From the NCBI GenBank assembly GCA_041499515.1, contig JBGQKM010000023.1:1-30266 (forward strand): a stretch of 30,266 nt of DNA, read 5' to 3'. Positions 1 to 9,080 of this stretch are shown here, one piece after another (within the stretch, counting starts at the first letter, position 1; each line of letters starts with the position of its first letter). Origin of the DNA: PALSA-1355 sp041499515. Its GTDB lineage: Bacteria; Planctomycetota; Planctomycetia; Pirellulales; PALSA-1355. Made by a program: the position numbers and the translations under genes. The notes below the pieces were generated by a model, which had not been told where the DNA came from, did no database searches, and was given only the letters and a program-made list of their open reading frames with translations.

Positions 1-3
1 ATC

Positions 4-23
4 GTCATGCACGGGTGCATGAC
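4..23. repeat. Perfect inverted repeat, 8-bp arms, 4-nt loop
   Basis: The arms GTCATGCA and TGCATGAC are exact reverse complements around CGGG. No T-run follows on either side, so an intrinsic terminator is unlikely. It could be an operator half-site pair or the hairpin end of a gene lying left of the window. Its role is unknown. Confidence 0.5.
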
Positions 24-303
24 CTACATTCGATCCACCACAACTGCCATCCCTATGCGTGATCCGCAAAACAACTGCTCGAAAAGCGCGACGTCCGATC
101 GTGAATCACTGCTGCGACTTGCAACGACAAAACATTTTTTGCGCGCGCATAGGGTTGTTGGCGCACAAGTGCGGGGCTTTGGGGCGTCGCGCGGGGCCGG
201 TGCGGGCCATTATTCTCGCTGCCCCGATGGACTAGAATGGGGATGGCCGTGAGTTTGCGGTCGCGTTCGGCGCGCCGCGCTGCGGCGGGCCGGTTGGGGC
301 GTC
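24..303. other. Non-coding spacer upstream of the phosphorylase-like gene
   Basis: I see no convincing gene here; the open frames have no recognisable protein content. A TAGAAT hexamer at 233-238 sits about 70 bases before the first start of the next gene and resembles a -10 element, but no good -35 box is visible at the right spacing. An AT-rich patch lies near 128-140. Confidence 0.4.
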
Positions 304-1212
304 GTGGATTTCGCTGGAATTTTGGGCGCGTGCGTCATGTGGCAAGGACTTGTGCGAAATTGGCTGTTGGGCGCGGCGCGGCAGCGGATGCGCGAGGCGA
401 CGACGCAGGCCGCCGGCGCGGCGGCTGAGCAGACCCAAACGGCCCAGCCCAAAGATCCGCCCGGACCGCCGCCACGGCCGGTGTGCCACGTCGGACTGGT
501 GTTTGCCCTGAGCATCGAAACCGGAGGGCTGGTCGACCGGCTCGCCGGCGCGATCATGACCGAGGGATCGGGCTTCGTGGCGCGCGAGGGGGGCCTGCAT
601 GGCCGGCGGCTGGTGTTGATCGAATCGGGGGCCGGACGTCCGGCGGCCGCGCGGGCCACCGAGGCTTTGATCCTGGGCCATCGGCCGCAGTGGGTCGTCT
701 CGGCCGGGTTCGCCGGCGCGTTGGACGACCGATTGAACCAAGGCGACATCGTGATGGCCGATCAGATCGTCGACACGGCCGACCGGTCGTTGGACATCGA
801 CTTCAAGCTCGATCGCGAAAGCCTCGCCGCCACCCGACATTTGCACGTCGGTCGGCTGCTGACGGCCGACCGCGTTATCCGCGATCCCCAGGAAAAGCGC
901 GCGCTGGGCCAGCGCCACGCGGCGCTAGCGGTCGACATGGAGTCGATGGCCGTGGCCGAGGTCTGCCGGAACGAAAAGATTCGCTTTCTCGCCGTGCGCG
1001 TGATCAGCGACAGCGTCGACCGCGCTCTGCCCCAGGATATCGACAATCTCGTCAAGCAAAAATCGACCGCCGGCCGGCTGGGCGCCGCGGCCGGGGCCCT
1101 GCTGCGCCGGCCGTCGAGCATCAAGGACATGTGGCAGTTGAAAGAGGATGCGCTAGTGGCCTCCGAGCGGTTGGCCAATTTTTTGAGCGGCGTGGTGGGG
1201 CAGCTTCGCTGA
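304..1212 (+). CDS. Phosphorylase/nucleosidase superfamily protein (MTA/SAH nucleosidase-like)
   Basis: The protein resembles the PNP/UDP phosphorylase superfamily, in the branch holding 5'-methylthioadenosine/S-adenosylhomocysteine nucleosidases and hopanoid-associated phosphorylases. The domain begins near residue 60 (VGLVFALSIE). It carries the glycine-rich segment VVSAGFAGALDD near residue 140, the family motif VDMESMAVAEV near residue 212, and VRVISDSVD, which in the family closes the active site. The first 60 residues are low-complexity, Ala/Gln/Pro-rich and not conserved-looking. The start is uncertain: GTG at 304 is the longest option, ATG at 337 removes 11 residues, and neither has a strong ribosome site. 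In related enzymes the reaction is cleavage of an N-glycosidic bond in a nucleoside. The exact substrate cannot be told from the sequence. gltX follows about 105 bases later on the same strand. Confidence 0.75.
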   Translation: MDFAGILGACVMWQGLVRNWLLGAARQRMREATTQAAGAAAEQTQTAQPKDPPGPPPRPVCHVGLVFALSIETGGLVDRLAGAIMTEGSGFVAREGGLHGRRLVLIESGAGRPAAARATEALILGHRPQWVVSAGFAGALDDRLNQGDIVMADQIVDTADRSLDIDFKLDRESLAATRHLHVGRLLTADRVIRDPQEKRALGQRHAALAVDMESMAVAEVCRNEKIRFLAVRVISDSVDRALPQDIDNLVKQKSTAGRLGAAAGALLRRPSSIKDMWQLKEDALVASERLANFLSGVVGQLR

Positions 1213-1317
1213 GGGAGCGCGCGTAGAATCCCCCATTCCCGTGCCGGAACGATTGCTGCATAATTGGCCCGTTCGCCCCAACGGGATTTCATCAGTTTGC
1301 CAGGGATCAATAAAAAA

Positions 1318-2871
1318 ATGGTCCGCACGCGTTTTGCCCCCAGTCCGACCGGTTATTTGCACATTGGCGGCGTGCGCACGGCGCTGTTCAATTGGCTGTT
1401 CGCGCGGCGGCACGGCGGTCAGTTTTTGCTGCGCATCGACGACACCGACGCCCAGCGCAACGTGGAGGCGGCTCTGGCCCCGATTCTGCACGGCTTCCGC
1501 TGGTTGGGCATCGACTGGGACGAAGGCCCGGAGGTCGGCGGACCCTATGCTCCTTACTATCAATCGCAGCGACAGGCCGGCTATCAGATCGCGGTCGACA
1601 AGCTGCTCTCCGGCGGGTTTGCCTATCGCGACTACGCCACGCCCGAAGAGATTCAGACCGAACGCGAAGCGGCCCAGGCCGAGAAACGCCCATTTCTCTA
1701 CAGCCGCCGCTGGATGGCCGAAACGCTGGCCGAACGAGTCGCCTTCGAGGACCAGGGGCGCCAGGCCGTCGTGCGGCTGAAGATGCCGCGCGAAGGAAAA
1801 CTGGTGATCGACGACCTGGTGCGCGGGCAGGTCGAGTTCGAGTGGGCTCGAGAGCAAGACCACGTCGTGCAGCGGGCCGACGGCACCTGCCTGTATCACC
1901 TGGCCAGCGTGGTCGATGATTTCGATTTCCAGATCACGCACGTCATCCGGGCCGAAGAGCACCTGTCGAACACGCCGCGACAGATTTTCATCGCCCAGTC
2001 GCTCGGATATTCGCTGCCGGCCTATGCCCATCTGCCCTACGTGGCCGAACCGGGCAGCAAGAACAAACTGAGCAAGCGCAAGTTGGACAAGTATCTGAAA
2101 AACCGCGACTTTGCGCTAGTCAACGAGCATGGGCTGGCGATCGCGCGTGCGATGGGGCTGGAAACCTCCGCCGACACGTTCAACCCTGTGATCGTCGACT
2201 TCTACGAACAGGTCGGCTATCTGCCCGAGGCAATCCTCAACTACCTGGTTCTGCTGGGCTGGTCGTTGGACGACAAGACCGAGTTTTTGACTCCCGCGCA
2301 AATGGTTGCCAACTTTTCGCTCGAGCGGGTGACCAAAGCGCCAGCCAGTTTCGATCCCAAGAAACTCTGGGCGTTTCAGGATCACACCATGCAGCAGTTG
2401 CCGCTCAAGCAAAAGGTGGCCCGGATGTTGCCTTACTTGCAGCGCGCCGGGCTGGTATCGACGCCGGCGCCCTGCGAAGTGGGGCCGAAGCTGACGCGGA
2501 TCATCGAGGCGGCGGGCGACCGGCTGAAGGTGTTGGGCGACATTATCGTCTACGCCGATTTCTTCTTTCAGGATCCGCTACGCTACGACGAAAAGGCGTT
2601 CGAGAAGAACATCCGCAAGGCTGGGGCGGCCGAATTGCTGACGAAACTTCGCGCCGTGCTGGCCGGCGTCGAACCGTTCGACGTGGCAGGTTTGGAGGCG
2701 GCGCTGCAAAACTTCGTGGCCGGCCAAGGGATCAAGATCGGCGACATCATCCATGCCCTGCGCGTGGCCACGACCGGCAAGGCGGTTGGCCCGGGACTGT
2801 ACGACTGCCTGGAAATCCTGGGCAAGGAAACCTGTCTGAAGCGCATCGACCAGGCGCTGGCCCAGGTCTGA
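1318..2871 (+). CDS. gltX: Glutamyl-tRNA synthetase
   Basis: This is a class I aminoacyl-tRNA synthetase that charges tRNA-Glu with glutamate in the cytoplasm. The N-terminus RTRFAPSPTGYLHIGG is diagnostic and contains the HIGH-type ATP-binding motif. The second signature, KMSKS, appears as KLSKRK near residue 249. The C-terminal anticodon-binding region follows, giving 517 residues, a normal length. The frame opens at 1264, but ATG at 1318 is preferred because family proteins begin just before the RFAPSPTG motif. No CxC zinc-binding cluster of the E. coli type is seen. A hairpin overlapping the stop codon may end the transcript. Whether this enzyme also charges tRNA-Gln (non-discriminating type) cannot be decided here. 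Confidence 0.97.
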   Translation: MVRTRFAPSPTGYLHIGGVRTALFNWLFARRHGGQFLLRIDDTDAQRNVEAALAPILHGFRWLGIDWDEGPEVGGPYAPYYQSQRQAGYQIAVDKLLSGGFAYRDYATPEEIQTEREAAQAEKRPFLYSRRWMAETLAERVAFEDQGRQAVVRLKMPREGKLVIDDLVRGQVEFEWAREQDHVVQRADGTCLYHLASVVDDFDFQITHVIRAEEHLSNTPRQIFIAQSLGYSLPAYAHLPYVAEPGSKNKLSKRKLDKYLKNRDFALVNEHGLAIARAMGLETSADTFNPVIVDFYEQVGYLPEAILNYLVLLGWSLDDKTEFLTPAQMVANFSLERVTKAPASFDPKKLWAFQDHTMQQLPLKQKVARMLPYLQRAGLVSTPAPCEVGPKLTRIIEAAGDRLKVLGDIIVYADFFFQDPLRYDEKAFEKNIRKAGAAELLTKLRAVLAGVEPFDVAGLEAALQNFVAGQGIKIGDIIHALRVATTGKAVGPGLYDCLEILGKETCLKRIDQALAQV

Positions 2872-2910
2872 AAAAGTCTCAGCCGATGGCTGTCACGCGG
2901 CGAGATTTTT
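2871..2910 (+). terminator. Possible intrinsic terminator after gltX
   Basis: An A-run followed by GTCTC at the gltX stop can pair with GAGATTTTT at 2902-2910, with one bulged G. Inside it is a small AGCC/GGCT hairpin at 2881-2891. It ends in five Ts. The stem is interrupted, so the call is moderate. The next gene starts only 36 bases later. Confidence 0.4.
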
Positions 2911-2946
2911 GACAGATGCGATGCGTCGCAGGGGGATCGACGAACG

Positions 2947-3186
2947 ATGGCTGACGACTGGGACGAGGATGAAGATTTTGACGACGAGGATGACGACGAG
3001 GATGACGACGAGCCGACCGTTGCTTGCCCCTATTGCAAACGACAGATCCACGAGGATGCGCAGCGCTGTCCTTACTGCGAGCAGTACATCTCGGCCGAGG
3101 ACGCGCCGCGGAGCCGCAAGCCCTGGTGGGTTGTGGCGGGAGTGGTTCTGTGCCTATACATTGTCTTCCGCTGGATCGTGGGATGA
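2947..3186 (+). CDS. Small zinc-ribbon membrane protein
   Basis: This 79-residue protein has three parts. A strongly acidic N-terminal tail of Asp/Glu repeats covers residues 1-22. A zinc ribbon with two CPYC pairs (CPYCKRQIHEDAQRCPYC) follows at about 27-44. A single hydrophobic helix near residues 60-76 ends with the C-terminus. The layout predicts a zinc-binding cytoplasmic head tethered to the membrane. Small proteins of this design are common in planctomycetes, but I know of no assigned function. A longer frame opening at 2909 overlaps it and belongs to the next gene; its early part is not coding-like, so this small gene is preferred. The LssY-domain gene starts about 73 bases downstream on the same strand. 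Confidence 0.75.
   Translation: MADDWDEDEDFDDEDDDEDDDEPTVACPYCKRQIHEDAQRCPYCEQYISAEDAPRSRKPWWVVAGVVLCLYIVFRWIVG
2980..3012 (+). repeat. 12-bp tandem repeat encoding an acidic tail
   Basis: The unit GACGACGAGGAT occurs at 2980-2991 and 2992-3003, followed by a partial third copy. It encodes the Asp/Glu run of the zinc-ribbon protein. Such a repeat could vary in copy number between strains by slippage. Confidence 0.7.
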
Positions 3187-3259
3187 GCATCGCCGCGATC
3201 GCAGCACGGTCCGATCGACGCCCTCGCCAACCGTCCCGGCGGGCCCGGTGATACTCGCC

Positions 3260-4636
3260 ATGACTAACGAGAGTTCTCCCATGTCAAATACCTTGAGAGC
3301 CGCCCTGCGGCGCCTCTTCACTACTTCCTACCTACCGGAGCCCACGCACCGAGACTTCATGGCGCGCGCCCAGACGCAAGAGAGCCCTAAGGCGCAGGTC
3401 ACGGTGGCGGTGCTCGACGCGGTCGAGAGTGGGCGGTATTTCGGCGTCCCGCTGGCGCGGCGTGGGATTCAACCGGTTTATCTGCGCATCGCCAACCACT
3501 CCGACGTGCTGGTGCGCCTGCAATTGCGTCTGCAATTGCTGAGGATCGATCCGAACTACTACACGCCGTTGGAGGCCGCCGGCGTCAATCACTTTTCCAT
3601 CACCAAGCGCCTTTCGGCCTTTGGATTCATCGGCTGGCTATTTCTGCCCCTGCTTGCTTTGATCCCCTCCAAACTGATCACGGCCCTTCGCGCCAACCAC
3701 CGCATGAATGAGTTCTTTCGGTCGCAGGCCTTTCACCTTCGCCCGATCCAGCCCGGCGGCGTGTCTGAGGGCTTCGTTTTCACTTCGCTCGACGTGGGCA
3801 CCAAGGTGGTCCACGTTTGTCTGCACGCGACCGACAGCAATTCGCTCGAAACGATCAAGCGCAACACCGACGCGCACGAGCCCGCCGATTCATCGATCGA
3901 GTTCACCTTTTCCATTTCCGTCCCCGGCCTGTCGGCCGACTATCTCCGCCGCGACTTGGGAGGCCTCGAGCCGTCCGGCTCGCTGGTTGAATGCGACGAG
4001 CCCGCGTTGATACAACATCTGCGCGCCATGCCCGCCACCACGACCAACGGAAAAGGCACCCGCTTGGGCGATCCGGTCAACCTGGTGGTCATTGCCGAGT
4101 TTGAAACGATCCTCGGCGCGCTGGCCACGCGGTGGGACGAGAGCGAGACGATCACGATGGCCACCTGTTGGAAGACGGTTCGTTCGTTTCTCATCGGCTC
4201 CCAGTACCGCTACTCGCCGGTCAGCCCGCTGTACTTGTTCGGCCGCAGCCAGGACGTTGCCCTGCAGCGGGCCCGTCGATCGATCAACGAGCGACTGCAT
4301 CTTCGCCTCTGGATCACGCCGCTGCGCTATCGGGGCAATCCGGTTTGGGTAGGACAAGTCAGCCGCGACATTGGCGTGCGTTTTACGACCCGGGCGTGGA
4401 ATCTGACGACGCACCGGGTGGATCCTGACGTCGACGAATCGCGAGATTACGTCGTCGAAGACCTGCTGCAAGCCGAGCGCATCGATGCGGCCGGCTATGT
4501 CGATGGCGTCGGAGAATGCGACAGTGGATCGCCGCGTCGAAACCTCACCGGCGATCCCTACTTTACCGACGGCAAGCGAGCGGCGATCCTGCTTTCGCCG
4601 ACGCGCACCCGGCCGAGGTTTGTTGCTTGGACGTGA
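3260..4636 (+). CDS. LssY C-terminal domain protein
   Basis: This protein of about 458 residues matches the LssY C-terminal domain family, named after a Legionella gene near a type I secretion locus; its biochemical role is unknown. A hydrophobic segment (FIGWLFLPLLALIPSKLI) lies near residue 125. The C-terminal third holds the typical pattern: SPVSPLYLFGRSQD, a charged strand ending LWITPLRYRG, then GQVSRDIGVRF and a closing TRTRPRFVAW. I start it at ATG 3260; ATG 3281 is equally possible. The frame is open back to 2909, but that part overlaps the zinc-ribbon gene and looks non-coding. The last 216 bases are repeated, diverged, at 22248-22463. The family call is fairly firm; the function is open. 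Confidence 0.8.
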   Translation: MTNESSPMSNTLRAALRRLFTTSYLPEPTHRDFMARAQTQESPKAQVTVAVLDAVESGRYFGVPLARRGIQPVYLRIANHSDVLVRLQLRLQLLRIDPNYYTPLEAAGVNHFSITKRLSAFGFIGWLFLPLLALIPSKLITALRANHRMNEFFRSQAFHLRPIQPGGVSEGFVFTSLDVGTKVVHVCLHATDSNSLETIKRNTDAHEPADSSIEFTFSISVPGLSADYLRRDLGGLEPSGSLVECDEPALIQHLRAMPATTTNGKGTRLGDPVNLVVIAEFETILGALATRWDESETITMATCWKTVRSFLIGSQYRYSPVSPLYLFGRSQDVALQRARRSINERLHLRLWITPLRYRGNPVWVGQVSRDIGVRFTTRAWNLTTHRVDPDVDESRDYVVEDLLQAERIDAAGYVDGVGECDSGSPRRNLTGDPYFTDGKRAAILLSPTRTRPRFVAWT

Positions 4637-4646
4637 GCCATCGGGG
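4421..4646 (+). repeat. Direct repeat, copy 1 (LssY gene 3' end), paired with 22248-22473
   Basis: These 226 bases align without gaps to 22248-22473. I hand-counted about 32 mismatches, giving roughly 86% identity. Most mismatches fall at third codon positions. Similarity continues about ten bases past the stop codon (TGAGCCATCGGGG in both) and then ends. The two copies have the same orientation and flank about 17.6 kb between them. Confidence 0.85.
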
Positions 4647-4719
4647 GGGCCGAGGAAAAATGGTGTCCTCACGCACAGCGCGCTGGACGCCAGGGCGGCG
4701 GCAAGTTAGTAAGATAGAT

Positions 4720-6498
4720 ATGGGGCCGATTGCCGGACCGGCTGCATACTTGTCGCCAAGGGAAATGCCGGTTTCATTGGCCGGCCGCGAGTCGCGCGAG
4801 GAACAAGAATCGGCCTTCAGCAGCGAATACTCATTGGGGCAGCAGGAACTCAGAAGATCCACGATCGGGAGAACACGACCTGTGTGGGCCCGCAACCTTC
4901 TCTTTGTCGGTGTTTGCCTGGCGGGGAGCGTGCTTTTGGGCCTGACGCTGGCGCCGCAATCAGAGCGTCCGCGTGCGTGCGATCCCACCGCTTGGCAGGC
5001 CGACTTTCGCGCCGGCGTCGAGCGGATCGATGCCGCGATGCGGCGAAGCTGGTCCAGCCGCGGCGTGCAACCCGCTCTCCGGGCGCCCGAATGGACGATC
5101 GCCCGGCGAATGTCCCTGGCGCTGGCCGGGACGATTCCTTCGTTGCAAGAGTTGCGACGGTCGGGGGCAGAGCCGGCCGATCAATTCCTCTCCACCTGGC
5201 TGGGAGAGTTGCTGGCGGATCGCCGATCGAGCGACTATCTCGCAGAGCGGTTGGCGCGCGCTTTCGTGGGCGTGCAGGAAGGGCCGTTCTTGATCTATCG
5301 GCGGCGACGCTTCGTGTCGTGGTTGGCCGACGAGTTGCAGGCGAATCATCGCTATGACGAGATCGTTCGCAAATTGATCGCCGAAGATGGGCTGTGGACG
5401 GATCACCCGGCCACCAACTTCATCACCGTATCGATCAAGCCGGATCAGAAAAAAGATCCTGACGAAAACGCGTTGGCGGCGCGCGTGTCGCGAGCCTTGT
5501 TGGGTGTGAGGCTTGATTGCGCGGAATGTCACGACCACCCCTTCGGCCCTTGGAAGCAGTCGCAGTTTCGAGCGTTGGCTGCCTTCTTCGGCCAAACGCA
5601 ACAATCGTTCACCGGCATACGCGATCGCGCCGCTTCAATGGAATCGCCAGTAGCCCCGCAGGTCGAGTCGATCGTGCCGGCGGTGCCCTTCCATGCGGAA
5701 CTGTTGCCGGTCGAAGGCGGACGCCGCCAGCGGCTGGCCAAGTGGGTGACTCATCCCGCCAATGACGCTTTCGCGCAGGCCACGGCCAATCGCGTCTGGG
5801 CGATCATGTTCGGGCGACCCTTGGTCGAGCCGGTTGACGATATCTCGCGCGACGCGGAAGTGCCTGAAGTATTGAAACTGCTGGCCGACGACTTCGTATC
5901 TCACGATTTTAACTTGCGTCGCCTGCTGGCCGTGGTGGCGTCATGCGAAGCGTTTCAACTCGATAGCCTCCAGAAAACGTCCGACGATCGTGACGCAGCC
6001 GCGGCGGAGCAGGCGGAGGCCGCCTGGGCGATGTTTCCGATCACGCGGCTACGGCCGGAACAGGTGGTGGGCAGCTTGTTGCAGGCAGCTTCCTTGCAGA
6101 CCATCGATCATCAATCTCACATCCTGGTGCGGTTTGCCAGGGCGGTTGGACAGAATGAATTCATCGAACGCTATGGTGACTCCGGAGAAGACGAGCTCTT
6201 GCCGCAAGGCGGCACGATTCCGCAACGGCTGCTGATGATGAATGGCAAACTGGTCAACGACAAGACCCAAGACAATCTATTGGGCAATGCCGCGACGCAA
6301 ATCGCGGTACTTTCTCCGAATGACGAAACCGCCATTGAGACGGCGTACCTGTGTTGCTTGACGCGCCGACCAAATGCGGAAGAAGCCGCGCACTTTCAGG
6401 CTCGACTTGCTGAAACCGGTGAGTCCACCCGCCGCCAGCGTTTGGAAGACCTCTATTGGGTGTTGATCAACTCGACGGAGTTTTCATGGAATCACTGA
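4720..6498 (+). CDS. DUF1549/DUF1553 domain protein with CxxCH motif
   Basis: This belongs to the planctomycete DUF1549 (PSCyt2) plus DUF1553 (PSD1) family. One membrane helix (NLLFVGVCLAGSVLLGLTLAP) near residues 62-82 anchors it, with the rest predicted outside the cytoplasm. DUF1549 follows, with the Arg/Tyr-rich RYDEIVRKL and the typical CAECHDHPF segment. That segment carries a CxxCH sequence that could bind haem c. The DUF1553 part includes LAKWVTHPANDAFAQATANRVWAIMFGR and ends near LLMMNG and RRPNAEEA. The start is uncertain: ATG 4720 is used, ATG 4765 is the main alternative, and the frame is open further upstream. The protein overlaps the DUF1501 gene by 13 bases, the standard pairing, which implies translational coupling. 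In this family the biochemical activity is unproven. Confidence 0.85.
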   Translation: MGPIAGPAAYLSPREMPVSLAGRESREEQESAFSSEYSLGQQELRRSTIGRTRPVWARNLLFVGVCLAGSVLLGLTLAPQSERPRACDPTAWQADFRAGVERIDAAMRRSWSSRGVQPALRAPEWTIARRMSLALAGTIPSLQELRRSGAEPADQFLSTWLGELLADRRSSDYLAERLARAFVGVQEGPFLIYRRRRFVSWLADELQANHRYDEIVRKLIAEDGLWTDHPATNFITVSIKPDQKKDPDENALAARVSRALLGVRLDCAECHDHPFGPWKQSQFRALAAFFGQTQQSFTGIRDRAASMESPVAPQVESIVPAVPFHAELLPVEGGRRQRLAKWVTHPANDAFAQATANRVWAIMFGRPLVEPVDDISRDAEVPEVLKLLADDFVSHDFNLRRLLAVVASCEAFQLDSLQKTSDDRDAAAAEQAEAAWAMFPITRLRPEQVVGSLLQAASLQTIDHQSHILVRFARAVGQNEFIERYGDSGEDELLPQGGTIPQRLLMMNGKLVNDKTQDNLLGNAATQIAVLSPNDETAIETAYLCCLTRRPNAEEAAHFQARLAETGESTRRQRLEDLYWVLINSTEFSWNH

Positions 6499-7775
6499 AA
6501 TCATTGACCACAAGCACGCTCAGCCGTCGGCGAGTGCTGCAAGCATCGGCGTTGACGGCCGCCGGATGGCTGAGTCCCGTGGCCAAAGTGCTGGCGCAGC
6601 GCGCCGAGCGGCTGCGCGGCAGTGAACCGGCGCAGTCGGTGATTCTGTTATGGCTGGCCGGTGGTCCCAGCCAGTTGGAAACATTCGACCCGCACCCCGG
6701 GTCGAATATCGCCGGCGGGACCAAGGCGATCCAAACCGCGGTGCCCGGCATTCAACTGGCTGCGGGATTTCCACGCCTCGCCGAACAAATGCAATGCGTA
6801 TCGCTGGTGCGATCGCTGGTGAGCAAGGAGGGAGACCATCAGCGGGGAACTTATCTGGCCAAGACCGGATATCGGCCAGACCCCACGGTCGTGCATCCGT
6901 CGATTGGCGCGATCTGCTGCCATCAACTGCCCCGAGGCCAAGCGGAGATACCGCGACACGTTTCCATCCTGCCGAATCAATGGCCAGCCCGCGGAGGCTT
7001 CCTCGGCAACCAGTACGATGCTTTCAAGACGTTTGATCCATTGAACCCTGTTCCCGACGTGACCGCGCGGGTCTCGCTGGAACGAGATGCATCTCGTTTG
7101 GCAGACCGCCAGGTGGTCGAGGACACATTCGCCCAAGGGCGCAGGCAGCAGCTTCGAACGACCCACCACGGCGAGATGATCGATCAGGCCCGAAGGATGA
7201 TGACCTCCGCTCAACTTAAGGCGTTCGAGGTGAGGGAGGAGCCAGCCGCCTTGCGGGCCGAGTATGGTGATACGGCCTTTGGTCGCGGTTGTCTGGCGGC
7301 TCGCCGGCTGATCGAGCAAGGCGTGCGCTGCGTCGAGGTCACGCTGACCGGCTGGGATAGCCACGTCAATAATCACGAGACGCACCGCAAGCTCCTCGAA
7401 GTCCTCGACCCGGCGCTGGCGGCGCTCTTGCGAGACCTGCGCGAGAGGGACTTATTGGATCGCACCGTGGTTTTGTGCGGCGGCGAATTTGGTCGCACGC
7501 CATCGATCAACGCGCTGGAAGGCCGCGATCACTGGCCCCACGGGTTCAGCATGGCCTTGGCCGGAGGCGGTATCCGCGGCGGCCAGGTCATCGGTCAAAC
7601 CGACCCTGCGGGGAGTCGCGCCGTTGTCGATCCCCGCAGCGTGGCCGATATCCATGCCACCGTGTTGACGGCTTTAGGCATTGATCCCGAGCACGAGGAA
7701 ACGGCGCCCGTTGGCCGGCCGATCAAATTTAGCGAGGGCGTGCCGATTGAAGCGCTTCTGGTGGGGGCAGCGTAG
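6486..7775 (+). CDS. DUF1501 domain protein, Tat-exported
   Basis: This 429-residue protein belongs to the DUF1501 family, related in fold to sulfatases and alkaline phosphatases. The N-terminus LSRRRVLQASALTAAGWL is a twin-arginine signal followed by a hydrophobic stretch and a likely cleavage site near VLAQ. That predicts export of a folded protein. Family motifs include VILLWLAGGPSQLETFDPHP, SLVSKEGDHQRGTYL, VTLTGWDSHVNNHETH and VLCGGEFGRTPSIN, which hold likely metal-binding Asp and His residues. ATG 6486 is chosen because it places the signal peptide directly at the start and overlaps the end of the DUF1549 gene. The two genes almost always occur together in Planctomycetota. The substrate is unknown. 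Confidence 0.9.
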   Translation: MESLKSLTTSTLSRRRVLQASALTAAGWLSPVAKVLAQRAERLRGSEPAQSVILLWLAGGPSQLETFDPHPGSNIAGGTKAIQTAVPGIQLAAGFPRLAEQMQCVSLVRSLVSKEGDHQRGTYLAKTGYRPDPTVVHPSIGAICCHQLPRGQAEIPRHVSILPNQWPARGGFLGNQYDAFKTFDPLNPVPDVTARVSLERDASRLADRQVVEDTFAQGRRQQLRTTHHGEMIDQARRMMTSAQLKAFEVREEPAALRAEYGDTAFGRGCLAARRLIEQGVRCVEVTLTGWDSHVNNHETHRKLLEVLDPALAALLRDLRERDLLDRTVVLCGGEFGRTPSINALEGRDHWPHGFSMALAGGGIRGGQVIGQTDPAGSRAVVDPRSVADIHATVLTALGIDPEHEETAPVGRPIKFSEGVPIEALLVGAA

Positions 7776-7865
7776 TCGGCAGCTCGTGTGAATGGGCGCC
7801 GAGACGGCGCCACGACAATACTATGCGGTAAGAGTCGAACGTCCGCTGAAAGCGAGCCCGATCGA

Positions 7866-9080
7866 ATGCGAACCGCGGACCAGCCAGGTTACTTCAGCGA
7901 GGTTCCACAAACCGTCGCGGTCGCGGCGCCGGTCGACGCGGTTGGCGTTCTGGCGACTCTCGCCATCGAGTCCGGACCGAAACCGCGGCCGAGCATCGCG
8001 CGGCGAATTCTGCGCAGCCTCGGTTCGGCAACCGAGTGGCTGTTCGGACTGTGCTCACTGCTCGTCGCGCTGTCGGTCCTGGCGACCTTGCCGGTGCTCC
8101 AGTTTTTGAGCCTGGGCTATCTGCTCGAAGCAGGCGGCCGAATCGTTCGCCAACGGAGCGTGGCTAGCGGATTCGTCGGCGTTCGCAAGGCAGCCCGGGT
8201 GGGTAGTGTCGTCTTGGGAACCTGGCTGGTTCTGCTTCCGCTGCGGTTCGTGTCTCTGATGGCGGATTCGGCGCGGCTCATCGAGCCTGGCAGCCGGGCC
8301 GATCTGCGATGGACCCTGGCGCTGTGGATCCTGACGGCGCTCTTGGTGGGGCACGTCATCGGTGCTTTGTGGAGGGGAGGCCGCGTCAGGCATTTTCTGT
8401 GGCCGGGACCGATCCGACTAGCCAGGCAGTTGCGCAAGCCAGGCGCCTACGGCGAAGCGCGCGACGCGGTTTGGGAATTCGTGGTGGGCTTGCGGCTGCC
8501 CTACTATTTCTGGCTGGGCTTGCGAGGTTTTGTCGGCGGCTTTCTGTGGTTGGTGCTGCCGATTTCGCTGCTGGCCGCCGGGCAAAAGACCCCCGTGCTG
8601 GGCTTCGCCGGCGGACTGCTGCTGGCGTGCGTGGTCATGTACCTGCCCTTTGCCCAGGTTCAATTCTCCGCCCAAAACCGTTTTCGCGCGATGTTCGACC
8701 TACGATCGCTGCGCATCCATTTCCGTCGCGCGCCTTGGGCGTTCGTGATCTCGCTGTTGTGTACGCTGTCGTTCGCGTTGCCGCTGTACTTGTTGAAAGT
8801 CGAGATGCTGCCTCGCGAGGCTGCCTGGCTACCGAGTTTGTTGTTCGTGCTGTTCATTTTCCCGGCGCGGCTTTTGGTTGGCTGGGCGTATGCCCGGGCC
8901 GAGCGGCGGACCGTGCCGCGACATTGGTTCTGGCGACATTCGGCCCGGCTGGCGATGATACCCGTCGCGGCGATCTACGTGCTGGTTGTGTTTTTCACGC
9001 AGTTCACGTCGTGGTACGGCGTGGCAAGCCTCTACGAGCAGCACGCCTTCCTGCTGCCGGTCCCATTTCTCGGCCTGTGA
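7866..9080 (+). CDS. Polytopic membrane protein of unknown function
   Basis: I cannot assign this protein of about 404 residues to a characterised family; it resembles DUF4013-like membrane proteins seen in planctomycetes. After a soluble N-terminus of about 60 residues come about eight hydrophobic segments. They include LFGLCSLLVALSVLATLPVL, LWILTALLVGHVIGALW, GFLWLVLPISLLAA, FAGGLLLACVVMYLPF, FVISLLCTLSFALPLYL, LPSLLFVLFIFPARLLVGW and MIPVAAIYVLVVFF. It ends in a hydrophobic tail. A phrase FLSLGYLLEAGGRIVR lies after the first helix. The start is uncertain: ATG 7866 is favoured, and the frame is open back to 7788. It follows DUF1501 by about 90 bases on the same strand and may be co-transcribed. 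Confidence 0.7.
   Translation: MRTADQPGYFSEVPQTVAVAAPVDAVGVLATLAIESGPKPRPSIARRILRSLGSATEWLFGLCSLLVALSVLATLPVLQFLSLGYLLEAGGRIVRQRSVASGFVGVRKAARVGSVVLGTWLVLLPLRFVSLMADSARLIEPGSRADLRWTLALWILTALLVGHVIGALWRGGRVRHFLWPGPIRLARQLRKPGAYGEARDAVWEFVVGLRLPYYFWLGLRGFVGGFLWLVLPISLLAAGQKTPVLGFAGGLLLACVVMYLPFAQVQFSAQNRFRAMFDLRSLRIHFRRAPWAFVISLLCTLSFALPLYLLKVEMLPREAAWLPSLLFVLFIFPARLLVGWAYARAERRTVPRHWFWRHSARLAMIPVAAIYVLVVFFTQFTSWYGVASLYEQHAFLLPVPFLGL

Noticed and set aside
2909..3259. N-terminal extension of the LssY protein back to 2909
   Set aside because: It overlaps the zinc-ribbon gene, which has clear CPYC pairs and a membrane helix; the extension is Arg/Thr/Ser-rich and motif-free.
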